DNA from: Enterococcus sp. MMGLQ5-1
GTDB lineage: Bacteria; Bacillota; Bacilli; Lactobacillales; Streptococcaceae
Direction: 5' to 3'
Length of the DNA stretch: 64,000 bases
Assembly (NCBI RefSeq): GCF_013155265.1
Contig: NZ_JABJXU010000001.1
Location: 248,001 to 312,000, forward strand
The translations under genes were made by a program, and so were the position numbers. The notes under the pieces were generated by a model, which was given only the letters and a program-made list of their open reading frames with translations, was not told the origin of the DNA and made no database searches. Positions 29,254 to 38,164 of the stretch are shown here, piece by piece. Position 1 is the stretch's first letter. Each line of letters opens with the position of its first letter.

Positions 29254-31662
29254 ATGTTAGTCTCATATAAATGGTTAAAAGAATTAGTGGCAGTAGATGT
29301 CCCGTCTGCTGAATTAGCAGAAAAAATGTCAACTTCTGGAATTGAGGTTGAAGGTGTCATCCAGCCTAATAAAGGCTTAAGCAACATTGTAGTTGGTTTT
29401 GTTAAAGAATGTGTGCCCCACCCGGATAGTGATCATCTATCTATTTGTACTGTAAATGTTGGAGAAACCGATGATTTGACAATCGTTTGTGGTGCACCGA
29501 ATATCAAGGCTGGTATTAAGGTAATTGTTGCTTTAGTAGGTGCTAGAATTGCTGATAATCATAAAATAAAAAAGGGTAAAATTCGCGGTATTGTTTCACT
29601 TGGTATGATTTGCTCATTGCAGGAGTTAGGGATTGCTGAATCTGTCGTACCCAAGCAATTTGCCGAAGGGATTTATTATTTGCCGGATAATGCAGTTATC
29701 GGTCAAGCAGTAGATACCTATCTAGGAATTGACGACGAAATAATTGATTTATCAATAACACCTAATCGAGCTGATGCTCTTTCTATGAGAGGTGTTGCTC
29801 ACGAGGTTGGCGCAGTTTATAATTTACCGGTTTCTTTTGAGCCCAAGCAAATCAGGGAAAATGCGCGTCAAGCTACTGAGTTATTATCAGTTAAAATAGA
29901 AAATCCGACCGATGCCCCAACCTATCAAATGCGAATTATTGAAAACGTAACAGTTCAACCTAGTCCTGTCTGGCTGCAAAATCGTTTAATGTTAGCAGGT
30001 ATTCGCCCGATTAATAATGTTGTTGATGTGACTAATTTCGTTTTATTATATTTTGGTCAGCCATTACATTCATTTGACTTTGATAAGTTCAAGGGTAATC
30101 AAATCGTAGTGAGGCGTGCGAACGATCAGGAAAGCTTAACAACCTTAGATGGCGAAAAGCGTCAATTAAGCGCTGAAGATTTAGTGATTACAAATAATAA
30201 TGAGCCCGTAGCCATAGCAGGCGTGATGGGTGGAGAAGCTACTGAAATTGATAATCAATCGAAAACAGTCGCTCTTGAAGCAGCATTGTTTGACCCTCAG
30301 CTTGTTCGTAAAACGTCACAGAAGTTTAATTTGCGCAGTGAAAGCTCGGCTCGCTTTGAAAAAGGAATCAATCAGGCGACTGTTAATGAAGCCTTAGATT
30401 ACGCCGCTCAAATGATTGCTGAACTTGGACAGGGTGAAGTGCTTTCAGGTACGATTTCATCTGGAGCCTTTAAAGCAAGCTCTATTGACGTTGGTACCAC
30501 TGTTTCTAAGCTAAATCGTAGCCTAGGAACTGATTTAGCTTTAACAGAAATTGTTTCGATTTTTGAACGTTTAGGCTTCAATGTCCAAACAATTGGTGAA
30601 GATATTATGGTAACAATTCCGCCACGTCGCTGGGACATTAAAATTGAAGCGGATTTAGTTGAGGAAGTGGCACGTATTTATGGTTATGATAAATTGCCTT
30701 CTACTCTACCGGTTGGTCAAACATTGATTGGTGAATTGACGGCAAAACAAAGGTTGATGCGTCAATCCCGTGAATTACTTGAAGGCTATGGACTGACTGA
30801 AACAATTTCATACGCCTTAACAACAGTCGATAAGTCTTGCCAATTTGCATGGCAGCCCTCAAATTTAACTGCGCTTGACTTTCCAATGAGCGAAGAGAGA
30901 AGTGTTTTGCGCCAAAGTATTATTACAGAAATGCTCACAAGTATTAGCTATAATCAGGCACGTAAGAATAAAAATATTGCTTTCTATGAAATTGGAAAGG
31001 TGTTTGAGCAAAAGCATGATCCAAAGAAAAATTTACCTACTGAAAATACACATATTGCAATTGCGCTTTCAGGTAATCGCTTGGCGAAGGATTTTCAAAC
31101 AGAAGAAACTGCTTATGATTTCACTTATTTAAAAGGTATTATTGAGAGTTATTTTTCTGCTTTAAATATTTCTGTGGCATTTGAGAAGTATACAGAGCTT
31201 GAAGAAATGCATCCGGGCAGGACAGCAAGTATTTTACTCAATAATCAAATGATTGGCTTTCTTGGTCAGATTCATCCCAAAATGGCTAAAGCTTTCGCCG
31301 TTGAAGCAACCTATGTGGCAGAGTTTGATTTACAAGCAATTTTGGCGGTCAATGAACCAATTATTTTTAGTGAAATTTCAAAATTCCAAGCGGTTAATCG
31401 TGATATTGCCTTTTTGGTTGACGAAGCTGTGACTTATCAGGCTGTTTTAGAAGTGATTCAATCAGCTAAAACCAATCTATTAAAATCAGCTCGATTGTTT
31501 GATATTTTCCAAGGTGACAAATTACCACAGGGTAAAAAATCACTTGCCTATCGTTTAGTTTTTGAAAGCAGTGAGGCAACACTGACGGATGAACAAATTG
31601 AACAGGCAGTTAATAAAATTACTAAACAATTGGTGAATCAATTAGGTGTAGAAATTAGATAA
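29254..31662 (+). CDS. pheT: phenylalanyl-tRNA synthetase beta subunit
   Basis: 802 residues. Domains in order: B1/tRNA-binding EMAP-like (about 40-150, VGFVKECVPHPDSDHL), B3/B4 with the editing site, B5, the catalytic-like core (B6/B7) and C-terminal anticodon FDX-ACB domain (about 708-802, ISKFQAVNRDIAFLV). GAAAGG before the ATG. Promoter status is uncertain because element B lies upstream. Confidence 0.97.
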   Translation: MLVSYKWLKELVAVDVPSAELAEKMSTSGIEVEGVIQPNKGLSNIVVGFVKECVPHPDSDHLSICTVNVGETDDLTIVCGAPNIKAGIKVIVALVGARIADNHKIKKGKIRGIVSLGMICSLQELGIAESVVPKQFAEGIYYLPDNAVIGQAVDTYLGIDDEIIDLSITPNRADALSMRGVAHEVGAVYNLPVSFEPKQIRENARQATELLSVKIENPTDAPTYQMRIIENVTVQPSPVWLQNRLMLAGIRPINNVVDVTNFVLLYFGQPLHSFDFDKFKGNQIVVRRANDQESLTTLDGEKRQLSAEDLVITNNNEPVAIAGVMGGEATEIDNQSKTVALEAALFDPQLVRKTSQKFNLRSESSARFEKGINQATVNEALDYAAQMIAELGQGEVLSGTISSGAFKASSIDVGTTVSKLNRSLGTDLALTEIVSIFERLGFNVQTIGEDIMVTIPPRRWDIKIEADLVEEVARIYGYDKLPSTLPVGQTLIGELTAKQRLMRQSRELLEGYGLTETISYALTTVDKSCQFAWQPSNLTALDFPMSEERSVLRQSIITEMLTSISYNQARKNKNIAFYEIGKVFEQKHDPKKNLPTENTHIAIALSGNRLAKDFQTEETAYDFTYLKGIIESYFSALNISVAFEKYTELEEMHPGRTASILLNNQMIGFLGQIHPKMAKAFAVEATYVAEFDLQAILAVNEPIIFSEISKFQAVNRDIAFLVDEAVTYQAVLEVIQSAKTNLLKSARLFDIFQGDKLPQGKKSLAYRLVFESSEATLTDEQIEQAVNKITKQLVNQLGVEIR

Positions 31663-31672
31663 GCAGCACGAT

Positions 31673-31710
31673 AGAAAACGTTTTCATTTTATGCGATTAT
31701 TCGGTATAAT
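31673..31710 (+). promoter_or_regulatory. promoter with overlapping cre site before the small protein gene
   Basis: AGAAAACGTTTTCA (31673-31686) matches cre at all but the first base and is itself almost a perfect palindrome. It overlaps the -35 hexamer TTTTCA (31681-31686); TATAAT is at 31705-31710, 18 bp downstream. CcpA binding here should block RNA polymerase. Confidence 0.65.
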
Positions 31711-31751
31711 TGATTTATATTGAGAAAGCAGATTAAAATGGAGGACTTCTA

Positions 31752-31931
31752 ATGGATAAACAACAAATGATTTATAAAATGCAACAGCTTGCACATAATC
31801 AGGAGCGAATTGAAGCGATATTTGTTCGTGAAAAGGATGACCATCGTGCTGAAATTGCTAAGGTTAAACGAATCATGTATGAAAACTTTGCTGAGCTTTT
31901 AGAATCATGGTTGGATCAGCCAATCAGTTAG
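31752..31931 (+). CDS. 59-residue uncharacterised small protein
   Basis: Too short for ordinary ORF calling but well supported: GGAGG eight bases before the ATG, a clear promoter and a strong terminator 14 bp after the stop. Highly charged, helical, no membrane segment or Cys: MDKQQMIYKMQQLAHNQERI at the start, then KVKRIMYENFAELLESWLDQ. I do not recognise a family. The promoter carries a near-perfect cre site, so it is expected to be carbon-catabolite repressed. Confidence 0.75.
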   Translation: MDKQQMIYKMQQLAHNQERIEAIFVREKDDHRAEIAKVKRIMYENFAELLESWLDQPIS

Positions 31932-31943
31932 CAAGCCAAGCTA

Positions 31944-31984
31944 AAAGGCAAACACTGAATTTTGGGTGTTTGCCTTATTTTTTT
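31944..31984. terminator. bidirectional terminator between the small protein gene and rnhA-like gene
   Basis: Eleven-pair stem AAGGCAAACAC / GTGTTTGCCTT followed by a T run on the plus strand; it overlaps the stop codon of the convergent RNase H gene. Confidence 0.85.
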
Positions 31985-32388
31985 GCTTTTTTATTTTTTT
32001 GTTTGAGCTGACTCAGCTTCTTTTTTGCCAGTGTGTCTGCTCCCTTATTTTTGGCCTCAGGCAGCCATTGAAGCATTAGCATTTTAAATTCCGTTATAAG
32101 TAGATTAAATGTTGCCAACGCCTCTGTTAAATTATTATTTTTGCTATAATTTTTTTCAACGGCAAGTGCAACAGCCTTTGAATCAGTATAAATAAAAATG
32201 ATTTCGTTTTGCTTGTGATGCTCAAGCAACCAATTCATAGCGATTAATAGCATCTCAAATTCGGCAGCATGGTTTTCTGTAGCAGTTAAACAATATTGTT
32301 TTTGAATTTGCGCGCCATTTTCAACAATTAATAGCCCCCCGGCAGCCTGAATTGTATCCGTTGCAGCATCAATGTAAATCTTTAGCAT
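31975..32388 (-). CDS. ribonuclease HI-like protein
   Basis: RNase H fold, about 137 residues. The four acidic catalytic positions are present: Asp7 (IYIDAAT), Glu43 (NHAAEFEML), Asp69 (IYTDSKAV) and Asp118 (NKGADTLAKK). It belongs to the short YpdQ/YpeP-like branch of Gram-positive bacteria and ends in a Lys-rich tail. Start ATG 32388 lies behind GAGGAG; a longer frame from a TTG at 32469 crosses the promoter TATAAT. Divergent from the EbsA-like gene, as in enterococci. Confidence 0.85.
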   Translation of the reverse strand: MLKIYIDAATDTIQAAGGLLIVENGAQIQKQYCLTATENHAAEFEMLLIAMNWLLEHHKQNEIIFIYTDSKAVALAVEKNYSKNNNLTEALATFNLLITEFKMLMLQWLPEAKNKGADTLAKKKLSQLKQKNKKAKK

Positions 32389-32517
32389 TTTTAAACCAGA
32401 CTCCTCAATTTTTTTGTTATAATGATTATAACTAAAAATGATACAATAAGATACCGAATCAAATAGCAATTATTTGAGAGAAATGACATTTATAATTAAT
32501 AGAAAGTTGGCAGCTAG

Positions 32518-33000
32518 ATGATCAAAATTTTTGGAAAAATACGTTATCATTGGCAACCGGAATTGTCAATTAGCATTATATATTGGAGTATTACTTTTTC
32601 ACTTATTTTTTTAGCAATGATTTTAACGCTGGAAAAAACACAAATTTCATCGACCGCCTTTATTATTTTTGCACTTTTTCTAGCCTTGGTTAGCATGGGC
32701 TTTCATCGTTATTTTTTATTGACTGATCAGGGTGAATTAAAGATTATGGCAATTCGTCCCAAAAATAGATTGGTTATTAAGCTATCTAGCATTGAAAAAA
32801 TTCAAGTAGGTAGTAAGGGGATTATTCTTTTTATTCCGGACTACTCAAAAGGTCGTATTTTTTATATGAGAAAATGGCACCGAGAACCATTTATTGAAGC
32901 ATTATTGAAGGCCGAGCCAAGCATTCCAATTCAAAAGATTAATGGCTTTAGCCATTATTTTGATAAGGGCAATCAGCCGAAGAAAAAGGTTAATGATTAG
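32518..33000 (+). CDS. EbsA-like membrane protein
   Basis: 160 residues with two hydrophobic segments near the N terminus (about 20-38 and 44-62) and a basic cytoplasmic domain (FIPDYSKGRIFYMRKWHREPF). The pattern and position next to an RNase H gene match EbsA-like proteins of Lactobacillales, named from an enterococcal gene affecting surface expression of pheromone aggregation; biochemical role unknown. The ribosome site is weak, so the exact start is uncertain. Confidence 0.65.
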   Translation: MIKIFGKIRYHWQPELSISIIYWSITFSLIFLAMILTLEKTQISSTAFIIFALFLALVSMGFHRYFLLTDQGELKIMAIRPKNRLVIKLSSIEKIQVGSKGIILFIPDYSKGRIFYMRKWHREPFIEALLKAEPSIPIQKINGFSHYFDKGNQPKKKVND

Positions 33001-33011
33001 TATTTTAAATC

Positions 33012-33055
33012 GCAAAAAGGGGGTGGGACTTATTGATGTCACACCCTCTTTTTTA
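33012..33055. terminator. convergent terminator
   Basis: Stem AAAAAGGGGGTG / CACCCTCTTTTT with one mismatch, A/T tracts on both sides, between the EbsA-like gene and ycgQ. Confidence 0.75.
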
Positions 33056-33061
33056 ATGGCA

Positions 33062-33871
33062 CTAGAATGCACGGTATACATATTGATTTTTCGGTGTTGA
33101 GATTTCTTTAACGGTCTCGACTTTGATAGAGGGCAAATTACGCTTAAAGGGCTTATAATAATCGGTTTGGATTGTGCCACTAACATTGAGCCACTGGTTA
33201 TTTTTAAAGCTTTTAGCTTCTTCAAATTGAGTCAATAGGCCAAATACGCCTGAATCAGCAATACAATGAATGATGCCAAAGCGGAATAGAAAAACGTTAT
33301 GTGCTTGATCTGTTGGATCTAGATAAACAAAGCCAGACATTTCAATCTGCTTACCTGAAAATTCACTAGGAAAATCATAAATTGCTTCCATTACTTCCAT
33401 ATAATTTTCTGAGGTGACCGTAATAACGTCGTTATTTAAATATTTTTTCTTAACCTTTTCCATCATATCGCTGTAATCCGATTTAGTAAAATAAAAGCTT
33501 GTGTCAGGCTGTAAATACTGTGTTTTTACTTGGTCGTCACCTGTTGATTCTTTGCTTAAGGGAAAGTTAAATCCTTTAGCGTCAACAATTGCTGCATCGA
33601 GAGAAACTGTTGGAAAAAATAAGCCGATTAATAACGGGACTGACATAATTAATAGGGCAGTGGTACGCTGGAATTTGGTTGTTAGATGGCTGCTTTGCTT
33701 GTTGTTTTTTACCCATAAATACATTTGGACAATAGCTAAAATTAATGAAAGAATCATGCTTAAATAAATCAAGTAATTGTAGTGCGCATTGATATATTGG
33801 TCCAATTTACCTGTAATTTGCAGGTACATCATTAACTCAAAATAACCACTTAATATTAAAAATCGAATCAT
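33062..33871 (-). CDS. ycgQ: TIGR03943/YcgQ family membrane protein
   Basis: 269 residues: two or three N-terminal membrane segments (about 5-20, 33-55, 70-88), then an extracellular-type domain with GFVYLDPTDQAHNVFLFRFG and the CIADSG motif containing its only conserved Cys. It forms a pair with the upstream permease (16 bp gap) seen throughout Firmicutes. Function unknown; a metal-related role is suspected from neighbours in other genomes. Confidence 0.8.
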   Translation of the reverse strand: MIRFLILSGYFELMMYLQITGKLDQYINAHYNYLIYLSMILSLILAIVQMYLWVKNNKQSSHLTTKFQRTTALLIMSVPLLIGLFFPTVSLDAAIVDAKGFNFPLSKESTGDDQVKTQYLQPDTSFYFTKSDYSDMMEKVKKKYLNNDVITVTSENYMEVMEAIYDFPSEFSGKQIEMSGFVYLDPTDQAHNVFLFRFGIIHCIADSGVFGLLTQFEEAKSFKNNQWLNVSGTIQTDYYKPFKRNLPSIKVETVKEISTPKNQYVYRAF

Positions 33872-33887
33872 AAATTACGCTCGCTTC

Positions 33888-34790
33888 CTAAATAATTAAT
33901 GCAAAGACAATAGTTAATACAGTGACGGCACCTACAAATTGAATGATAAATTTTCGTTTAAAATAACGATTCATCATTAAAATATTTTTGATGTCGACCA
34001 TTGGTCCAAAGACGAGAAAGGCAGTAACAGGTGCGATTCCAAAGAGGCTTAATAATGATGAGCCGATAAAGGCATCTGCTTCAGAGCATAGAGATAAGAC
34101 AAATGCGAAGGCAATCATTACTAAGATTGCTGAGAATTTATTGGTAGCTAGCGTTGAAATCATTTTTGTCGGAACATAGACCTGCATAATACTGGCTAGT
34201 GTGGCACCAAAAATTAAAAATCTGCCTGTATCAAAAAATTCATCAACGGCATGGATCAAACTTTCACCAATCTTTTGAATGACTGTCGCCTTTTTTTGAT
34301 GATGGTGATCGTGAGTCATTTTTTGGGTACGTTCAGAAATTTGTTTAAGTATACTTTCAGGTTGAAAGTAAGCTAGATATAGAGCAAAAATGATGGCGAC
34401 AAAGAGTGCACCGCCAATTCTTAACAATGGAAACTTAAAACTATTGCCGAAGGCGATGTAGGTTGAAAAAATAACTACTGGATTAATAATTGGTGCCGTC
34501 ATTAAAAATGCAATTGCTGTTTGATTTGGTACTTTTTTTTCTAAAAGTCGATTAATAATTGGTATAATACCGCATTCACAGCTTGGAAAGAATAGCCCAA
34601 GAAAGCAGCCAAACAAAATAGATAAAATTTTATTTTTAGGTACAATTCGATTAACCTTTTCTGGTGTTAAAAAGATATGTAAAAAGCCAGATACCAAACA
34701 GCCAAATAAGACAAATGGTAATGCTTCAATAATAATAGACATAAAAATTGTAGCGCATTGAAGCACTTTTTCCGGTAATGAATTTAGCAT
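33888..34790 (-). CDS. ycgR: YcgR-family permease (DUF318/ArsP-type)
   Basis: 300 residues with about eight membrane segments in two similar halves, typical of the ArsP_1 permease family: FPSCECGIIPIINRLL in the first half and SLCSEADAFIGSSL in the second, both carrying a Cys. The central cytoplasmic loop is His-rich (MTHDHHHQKK), a feature of metal transporters. GGAG before the ATG. Co-transcribed with ycgQ. Substrate unknown. Confidence 0.85.
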   Translation of the reverse strand: MLNSLPEKVLQCATIFMSIIIEALPFVLFGCLVSGFLHIFLTPEKVNRIVPKNKILSILFGCFLGLFFPSCECGIIPIINRLLEKKVPNQTAIAFLMTAPIINPVVIFSTYIAFGNSFKFPLLRIGGALFVAIIFALYLAYFQPESILKQISERTQKMTHDHHHQKKATVIQKIGESLIHAVDEFFDTGRFLIFGATLASIMQVYVPTKMISTLATNKFSAILVMIAFAFVLSLCSEADAFIGSSLLSLFGIAPVTAFLVFGPMVDIKNILMMNRYFKRKFIIQFVGAVTVLTIVFALII

Positions 34791-34803
34791 AGTTTCTCCT
34801 TAT

Positions 34804-34949
34804 AATCGGTTATTTATAAGAATAAACGCTTTTTAAAATAATTCAAGCAAAAATAAAGAAAATTAAATTATAAGCACTTTGTAATTCAGCTCTATTCAGT
34901 ATATACTTAATAATGTATGTGCTTTTTATAGTAAATGAATTAACCGATT
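34804..34949. promoter_or_regulatory. inverted TAACCGATT motifs flanking the ycgR-obg divergent promoter region
   Basis: TAACCGATT occurs on the minus strand at 34804-34812 and on the plus strand at 34941-34949, one near each divergent gene. Both resemble half or degenerate forms of the TTAACCGGTTAA operator of AdcR/ZitR-type zinc repressors. Resemblance is partial and the assignment speculative. Confidence 0.3.
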
Positions 34950-34982
34950 CATTAATTGAATCTGAATAGGCGAGGAATAAAT

Positions 34983-36296
34983 ATGTCAATGTTTTTAGAT
35001 AGTGCGATAATAGAAGTAAAAGCAGGCAAAGGTGGCGATGGTATGGTTGCCTTTCGTCGAGAAAAATATGTACCTGATGGCGGGCCAGCTGGTGGTGATG
35101 GCGGGCATGGTGGTAGTGTTATTTTAAAGGTTGATGAGGGTCTAAGAACGTTAATGGACTTCCGCTTTAATCGCCATTTCAAAGCTAAGCCTGGTGAAAA
35201 TGGTATGAGTAAGGGAATGCACGGTCGAGGGTCAGAGAATTTAATTGTACCCATACCTCAAGGAACAACAGTTAAGGATGCTGTAACTGGTAAGATTCTT
35301 GGCGACTTGATAGAAAATGGTCAAGAGCTTGTTGTAGCGAACGGTGGTCGCGGTGGTCGTGGCAATATTCGCTTTGCCAGTCCAAAAAATCCTGCACCTG
35401 AAATTGCTGAAAATGGCGAACCGGGTGTTGAGCGAAAAATTGAGCTTGAATTAAAGGTTTTAGCCGATGTTGGTCTTGTTGGTTTTCCATCGGTTGGTAA
35501 GTCAACATTATTGAGTGTGATTTCATCTGCTAAGCCTAAAATTGGCGCCTATCATTTCACGACCTTAGTACCTAATTTAGGAATGGTTCATTTGAATGAT
35601 GGTCGTAGCTATGTTGTTGCTGATCTACCTGGCTTGATTGAAGGGGCTTCTAGTGGGGTTGGTCTAGGCACGCAATTTTTAAAGCATATTGAAAGAACTC
35701 GTGTTATTTTACACATTGTTGATATGAGTGCTGAAGAAGGGCGTGATCCCTTTGAAGATTATAAAATAATCAATCAAGAGATGGAGCAGCATAATTTACG
35801 TTTGCTCGAGCGACCTCAAATTATTGTTGCCAATAAAATGGATATGCCGAATGCTAAAGAAAATCTAACTGAATTTAAGAAAAAATTGTTAGCAGGTATT
35901 GATGAATATGCTGAACAGCCCTTGATTTTTGAAATTTCAGCATTGACGCAGCAAGGCCTGCAGCCCTTGCTATCAGCTACGGCAGATTTGATTGAGAAAA
36001 CGCCAGAGTTTCCACTTTATGAATTAGAGGATTTGGCAGCAGATGAGATATATTATGGCTTCGATGAAGGGGATGTTGGCTTTGAAATCCAACGAAATCC
36101 AGATACGTCTTGGGAGCTTAGCGGCGATAAATTAGAAAAGCTCTTTAAAATGACTAATTTTGATCATGACGAGACAGTGATGCGCTTTGCAAGACAGCTT
36201 CGTTCAATGGGTGTTGATGAGGCCTTACGTGAACGTGGTGCTAAGGATGGTGACTTAGTTCATATCGGTAATTTTACCTTTGAATTTGTTGATTAA
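34983..36296 (+). CDS. obg: GTPase Obg (ribosome assembly and stress)
   Basis: 437 residues. Obg fold (about 1-158, glycine-rich [18 protein letters not shown]), G domain with P-loop [10 protein letters not shown]3 DLPGLIEGA and G4 NKMD, then the C-terminal OCT domain (about 350-437) found in Gram-positives. Essential, binds the 50S subunit. The start at 34983 follows GCGAGGAA; the frame from 34956 adds nine unlikely residues. Divergent from ycgRQ. Confidence 0.96.
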   Translation: MSMFLDSAIIEVKAGKGGDGMVAFRREKYVPDGGPAGGDGGHGGSVILKVDEGLRTLMDFRFNRHFKAKPGENGMSKGMHGRGSENLIVPIPQGTTVKDAVTGKILGDLIENGQELVVANGGRGGRGNIRFASPKNPAPEIAENGEPGVERKIELELKVLADVGLVGFPSVGKSTLLSVISSAKPKIGAYHFTTLVPNLGMVHLNDGRSYVVADLPGLIEGASSGVGLGTQFLKHIERTRVILHIVDMSAEEGRDPFEDYKIINQEMEQHNLRLLERPQIIVANKMDMPNAKENLTEFKKKLLAGIDEYAEQPLIFEISALTQQGLQPLLSATADLIEKTPEFPLYELEDLAADEIYYGFDEGDVGFEIQRNPDTSWELSGDKLEKLFKMTNFDHDETVMRFARQLRSMGVDEALRERGAKDGDLVHIGNFTFEFVD

Positions 36297-36368
36297 TCAA
36301 GATTATTAGTTATTTATATTTTTGAAATTTCAGCTTGAATTAGTAGTTGTATTTTAAATTAGACGACT

Positions 36369-36400
36369 TGGGAGTCTGTTAGGACTCCCATGATTTTTTG
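36369..36400 (+). terminator. terminator after obg
   Basis: Eight-pair stem TGGGAGTC / GACTCCCA followed by TGATTTTTT. Confidence 0.85.
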
Positions 36401-36442
36401 ATTAATTAAGTTAAATTAATCAATGGTAAGAGGAGTTTTAAC

Positions 36443-37366
36443 ATGGAAATTCAATTTTTAGGAACGGGTGCTGGAATGCCCGCCAAGCATCGAAATGTTT
36501 CTAGTTTAGTTTTAAAATTACTTCAGGAAAGAAATGAAGCCTGGCTCTTTGATTGTGGTGAAGCAGCTCAAATTCAAATACTACATACAACAATCAAGCC
36601 ACGAAAGATTAATAAAATATTTATTACGCATTTACATGGGGATCATATTTTTGGTCTGCCCGGTTTATTAAGCTCAAGAACCTTTCAGGCTGGTGAAATC
36701 CAGATGCCGTTGACTGTTTATGGTCCAGTAGGCATTCAAGCCTTTATTGAAATGGCTCTGAAAATTTCACAAACTAAGCTTGGTTATCCTATTGAGTTTC
36801 ATGAATTAAAAGCAGAAGGTGTTATATTCGAGGATAGCAGCTTCCGGGTTGAAACTGCTAAGCTAGCGCATGGTATTCCCTGCTTTGGCTATCGAATCAT
36901 TGAAAAAGATAAGACTGGCGAGCTGCAGGTTGATAAATTACAGGCGTTGGGCGTGCTGAGCGGCCCAATTTATGGCAAAATTAAATCGGGACAATCAATT
37001 GAAGTTGACGGTAAGACCTATCCTGCTAGTGATTTTATTGGTGAGACTAAGCTAGGTAAAATTGTTACGATACTAGGTGATACCAGAAGAACGGAAAAGA
37101 GCATCGCTTTAGCTAAAAATGCTGATGTCTTAGTTCATGAAGCAACCTATGGAGAGTCCGATCAAAAGCTTGCCTATCGACATTTTCATTCAACTAGTGT
37201 TGATGCTGCCAAAATTGCTCAGGCAGCTGGTGTCAAACAATTATTGTTAAATCATATTAGTGCCCGTTTCACGATTAAAGGTATGTATGAACTTGAGCGA
37301 GAGGCAAAACAAATATTTAAGCAAACTAAAATTGTTCGAGACTTAGAGGAAGTGGAGATTAAATGA
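36443..37366 (+). CDS. rnz: ribonuclease Z (tRNA 3' endonuclease)
   Basis: Metallo-beta-lactamase fold, 307 residues. Zinc motif FITHLHGDHIFGLPG (near 60-74), later LVHEATY and the HFHSTSVDAA motif. Matures tRNA 3' ends lacking encoded CCA. GAGGAG before the ATG; first gene of a run with the short-chain dehydrogenase (4-bp ATGA overlap) and recJ. Confidence 0.95.
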   Translation: MEIQFLGTGAGMPAKHRNVSSLVLKLLQERNEAWLFDCGEAAQIQILHTTIKPRKINKIFITHLHGDHIFGLPGLLSSRTFQAGEIQMPLTVYGPVGIQAFIEMALKISQTKLGYPIEFHELKAEGVIFEDSSFRVETAKLAHGIPCFGYRIIEKDKTGELQVDKLQALGVLSGPIYGKIKSGQSIEVDGKTYPASDFIGETKLGKIVTILGDTRRTEKSIALAKNADVLVHEATYGESDQKLAYRHFHSTSVDAAKIAQAAGVKQLLLNHISARFTIKGMYELEREAKQIFKQTKIVRDLEEVEIK

Positions 37367-38136
37367 GAAAAGAAGTTGCATTAATTACAGGTGCATCAGG
37401 CGGTCTTGGCTCAGAGCTTGCCAAGCAATTGCAGGGCTTTAAGACAATTATTCTAGTTGGTAGAAACAAAGCAAATTTATCTGCAGTGGCTAAGAGTATT
37501 AGTCAAGAAACAGAGGTTGTTATCCTACCTTGTGATCTAAGCCAGCGTACCGAAATTGAAGCCCTGGCAGCAAGTGTCATTGAAAATTATAAACAAATTG
37601 ATTTATTAATTAATAATGCGGGCTTTGGCGAATTTAAATATTTTTCGGAATTTGAATTAGATGAGATTGATCAGATGTTCAAAGTGAATGTTTTAGGCTT
37701 AATTTACTTAACTCGTCTTCTAGCTATACCGATGATAAAAAGTCAAAACGGTCATATTATTAATATTGCATCAATGGCTGGCAAAATCGCTTCAAGCAAA
37801 TCAACGATTTATTCAGCGACTAAGTTTGCAGTGATTGGCTTTTCAAATGCGCTACGTTTGGAGCTAGCACCTTTTGGAATATTTGTGACCACAGTTAATC
37901 CGGGTCCCATTGCAACCGGCTTTTTTGAGCATAATGAAAATAATCGAGCTTACTTAGCAAGAGTTCAAAATTTAGCACTTAGGCCTGAAAAGGTTGCTCA
38001 AAAGATTGTGGCAAGCGTTGGTTATAATAAACGGGAAATTAATTTACCAGCTTATTTAGAATGTGCGGCTCGTTTATATCAGTTATCACCAAAAATCGGT
38101 GATTTTTTAACTGCTAAGGTATTTAATTTCAAATAG
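37363..38136 (+). CDS. short-chain dehydrogenase/reductase
   Basis: 257 residues, NAD(P)-binding Rossmann protein: cofactor loop TGASGGLGSELA (residues 8-19), NNAGFGE, catalytic Ser in IASMAG, and YSATK with the Tyr-x-x-x-Lys pair. Classical SDR; substrate unknown. Start overlaps rnz by four bases. The rnz-SDR-recJ order is conserved in streptococci, but no functional link is known. Confidence 0.9.
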   Translation: MRKEVALITGASGGLGSELAKQLQGFKTIILVGRNKANLSAVAKSISQETEVVILPCDLSQRTEIEALAASVIENYKQIDLLINNAGFGEFKYFSEFELDEIDQMFKVNVLGLIYLTRLLAIPMIKSQNGHIINIASMAGKIASSKSTIYSATKFAVIGFSNALRLELAPFGIFVTTVNPGPIATGFFEHNENNRAYLARVQNLALRPEKVAQKIVASVGYNKREINLPAYLECAARLYQLSPKIGDFLTAKVFNFK

Positions 38137-38164
38137 TTTTGCTGTTTTAGAGAGGAGGGGCAAT

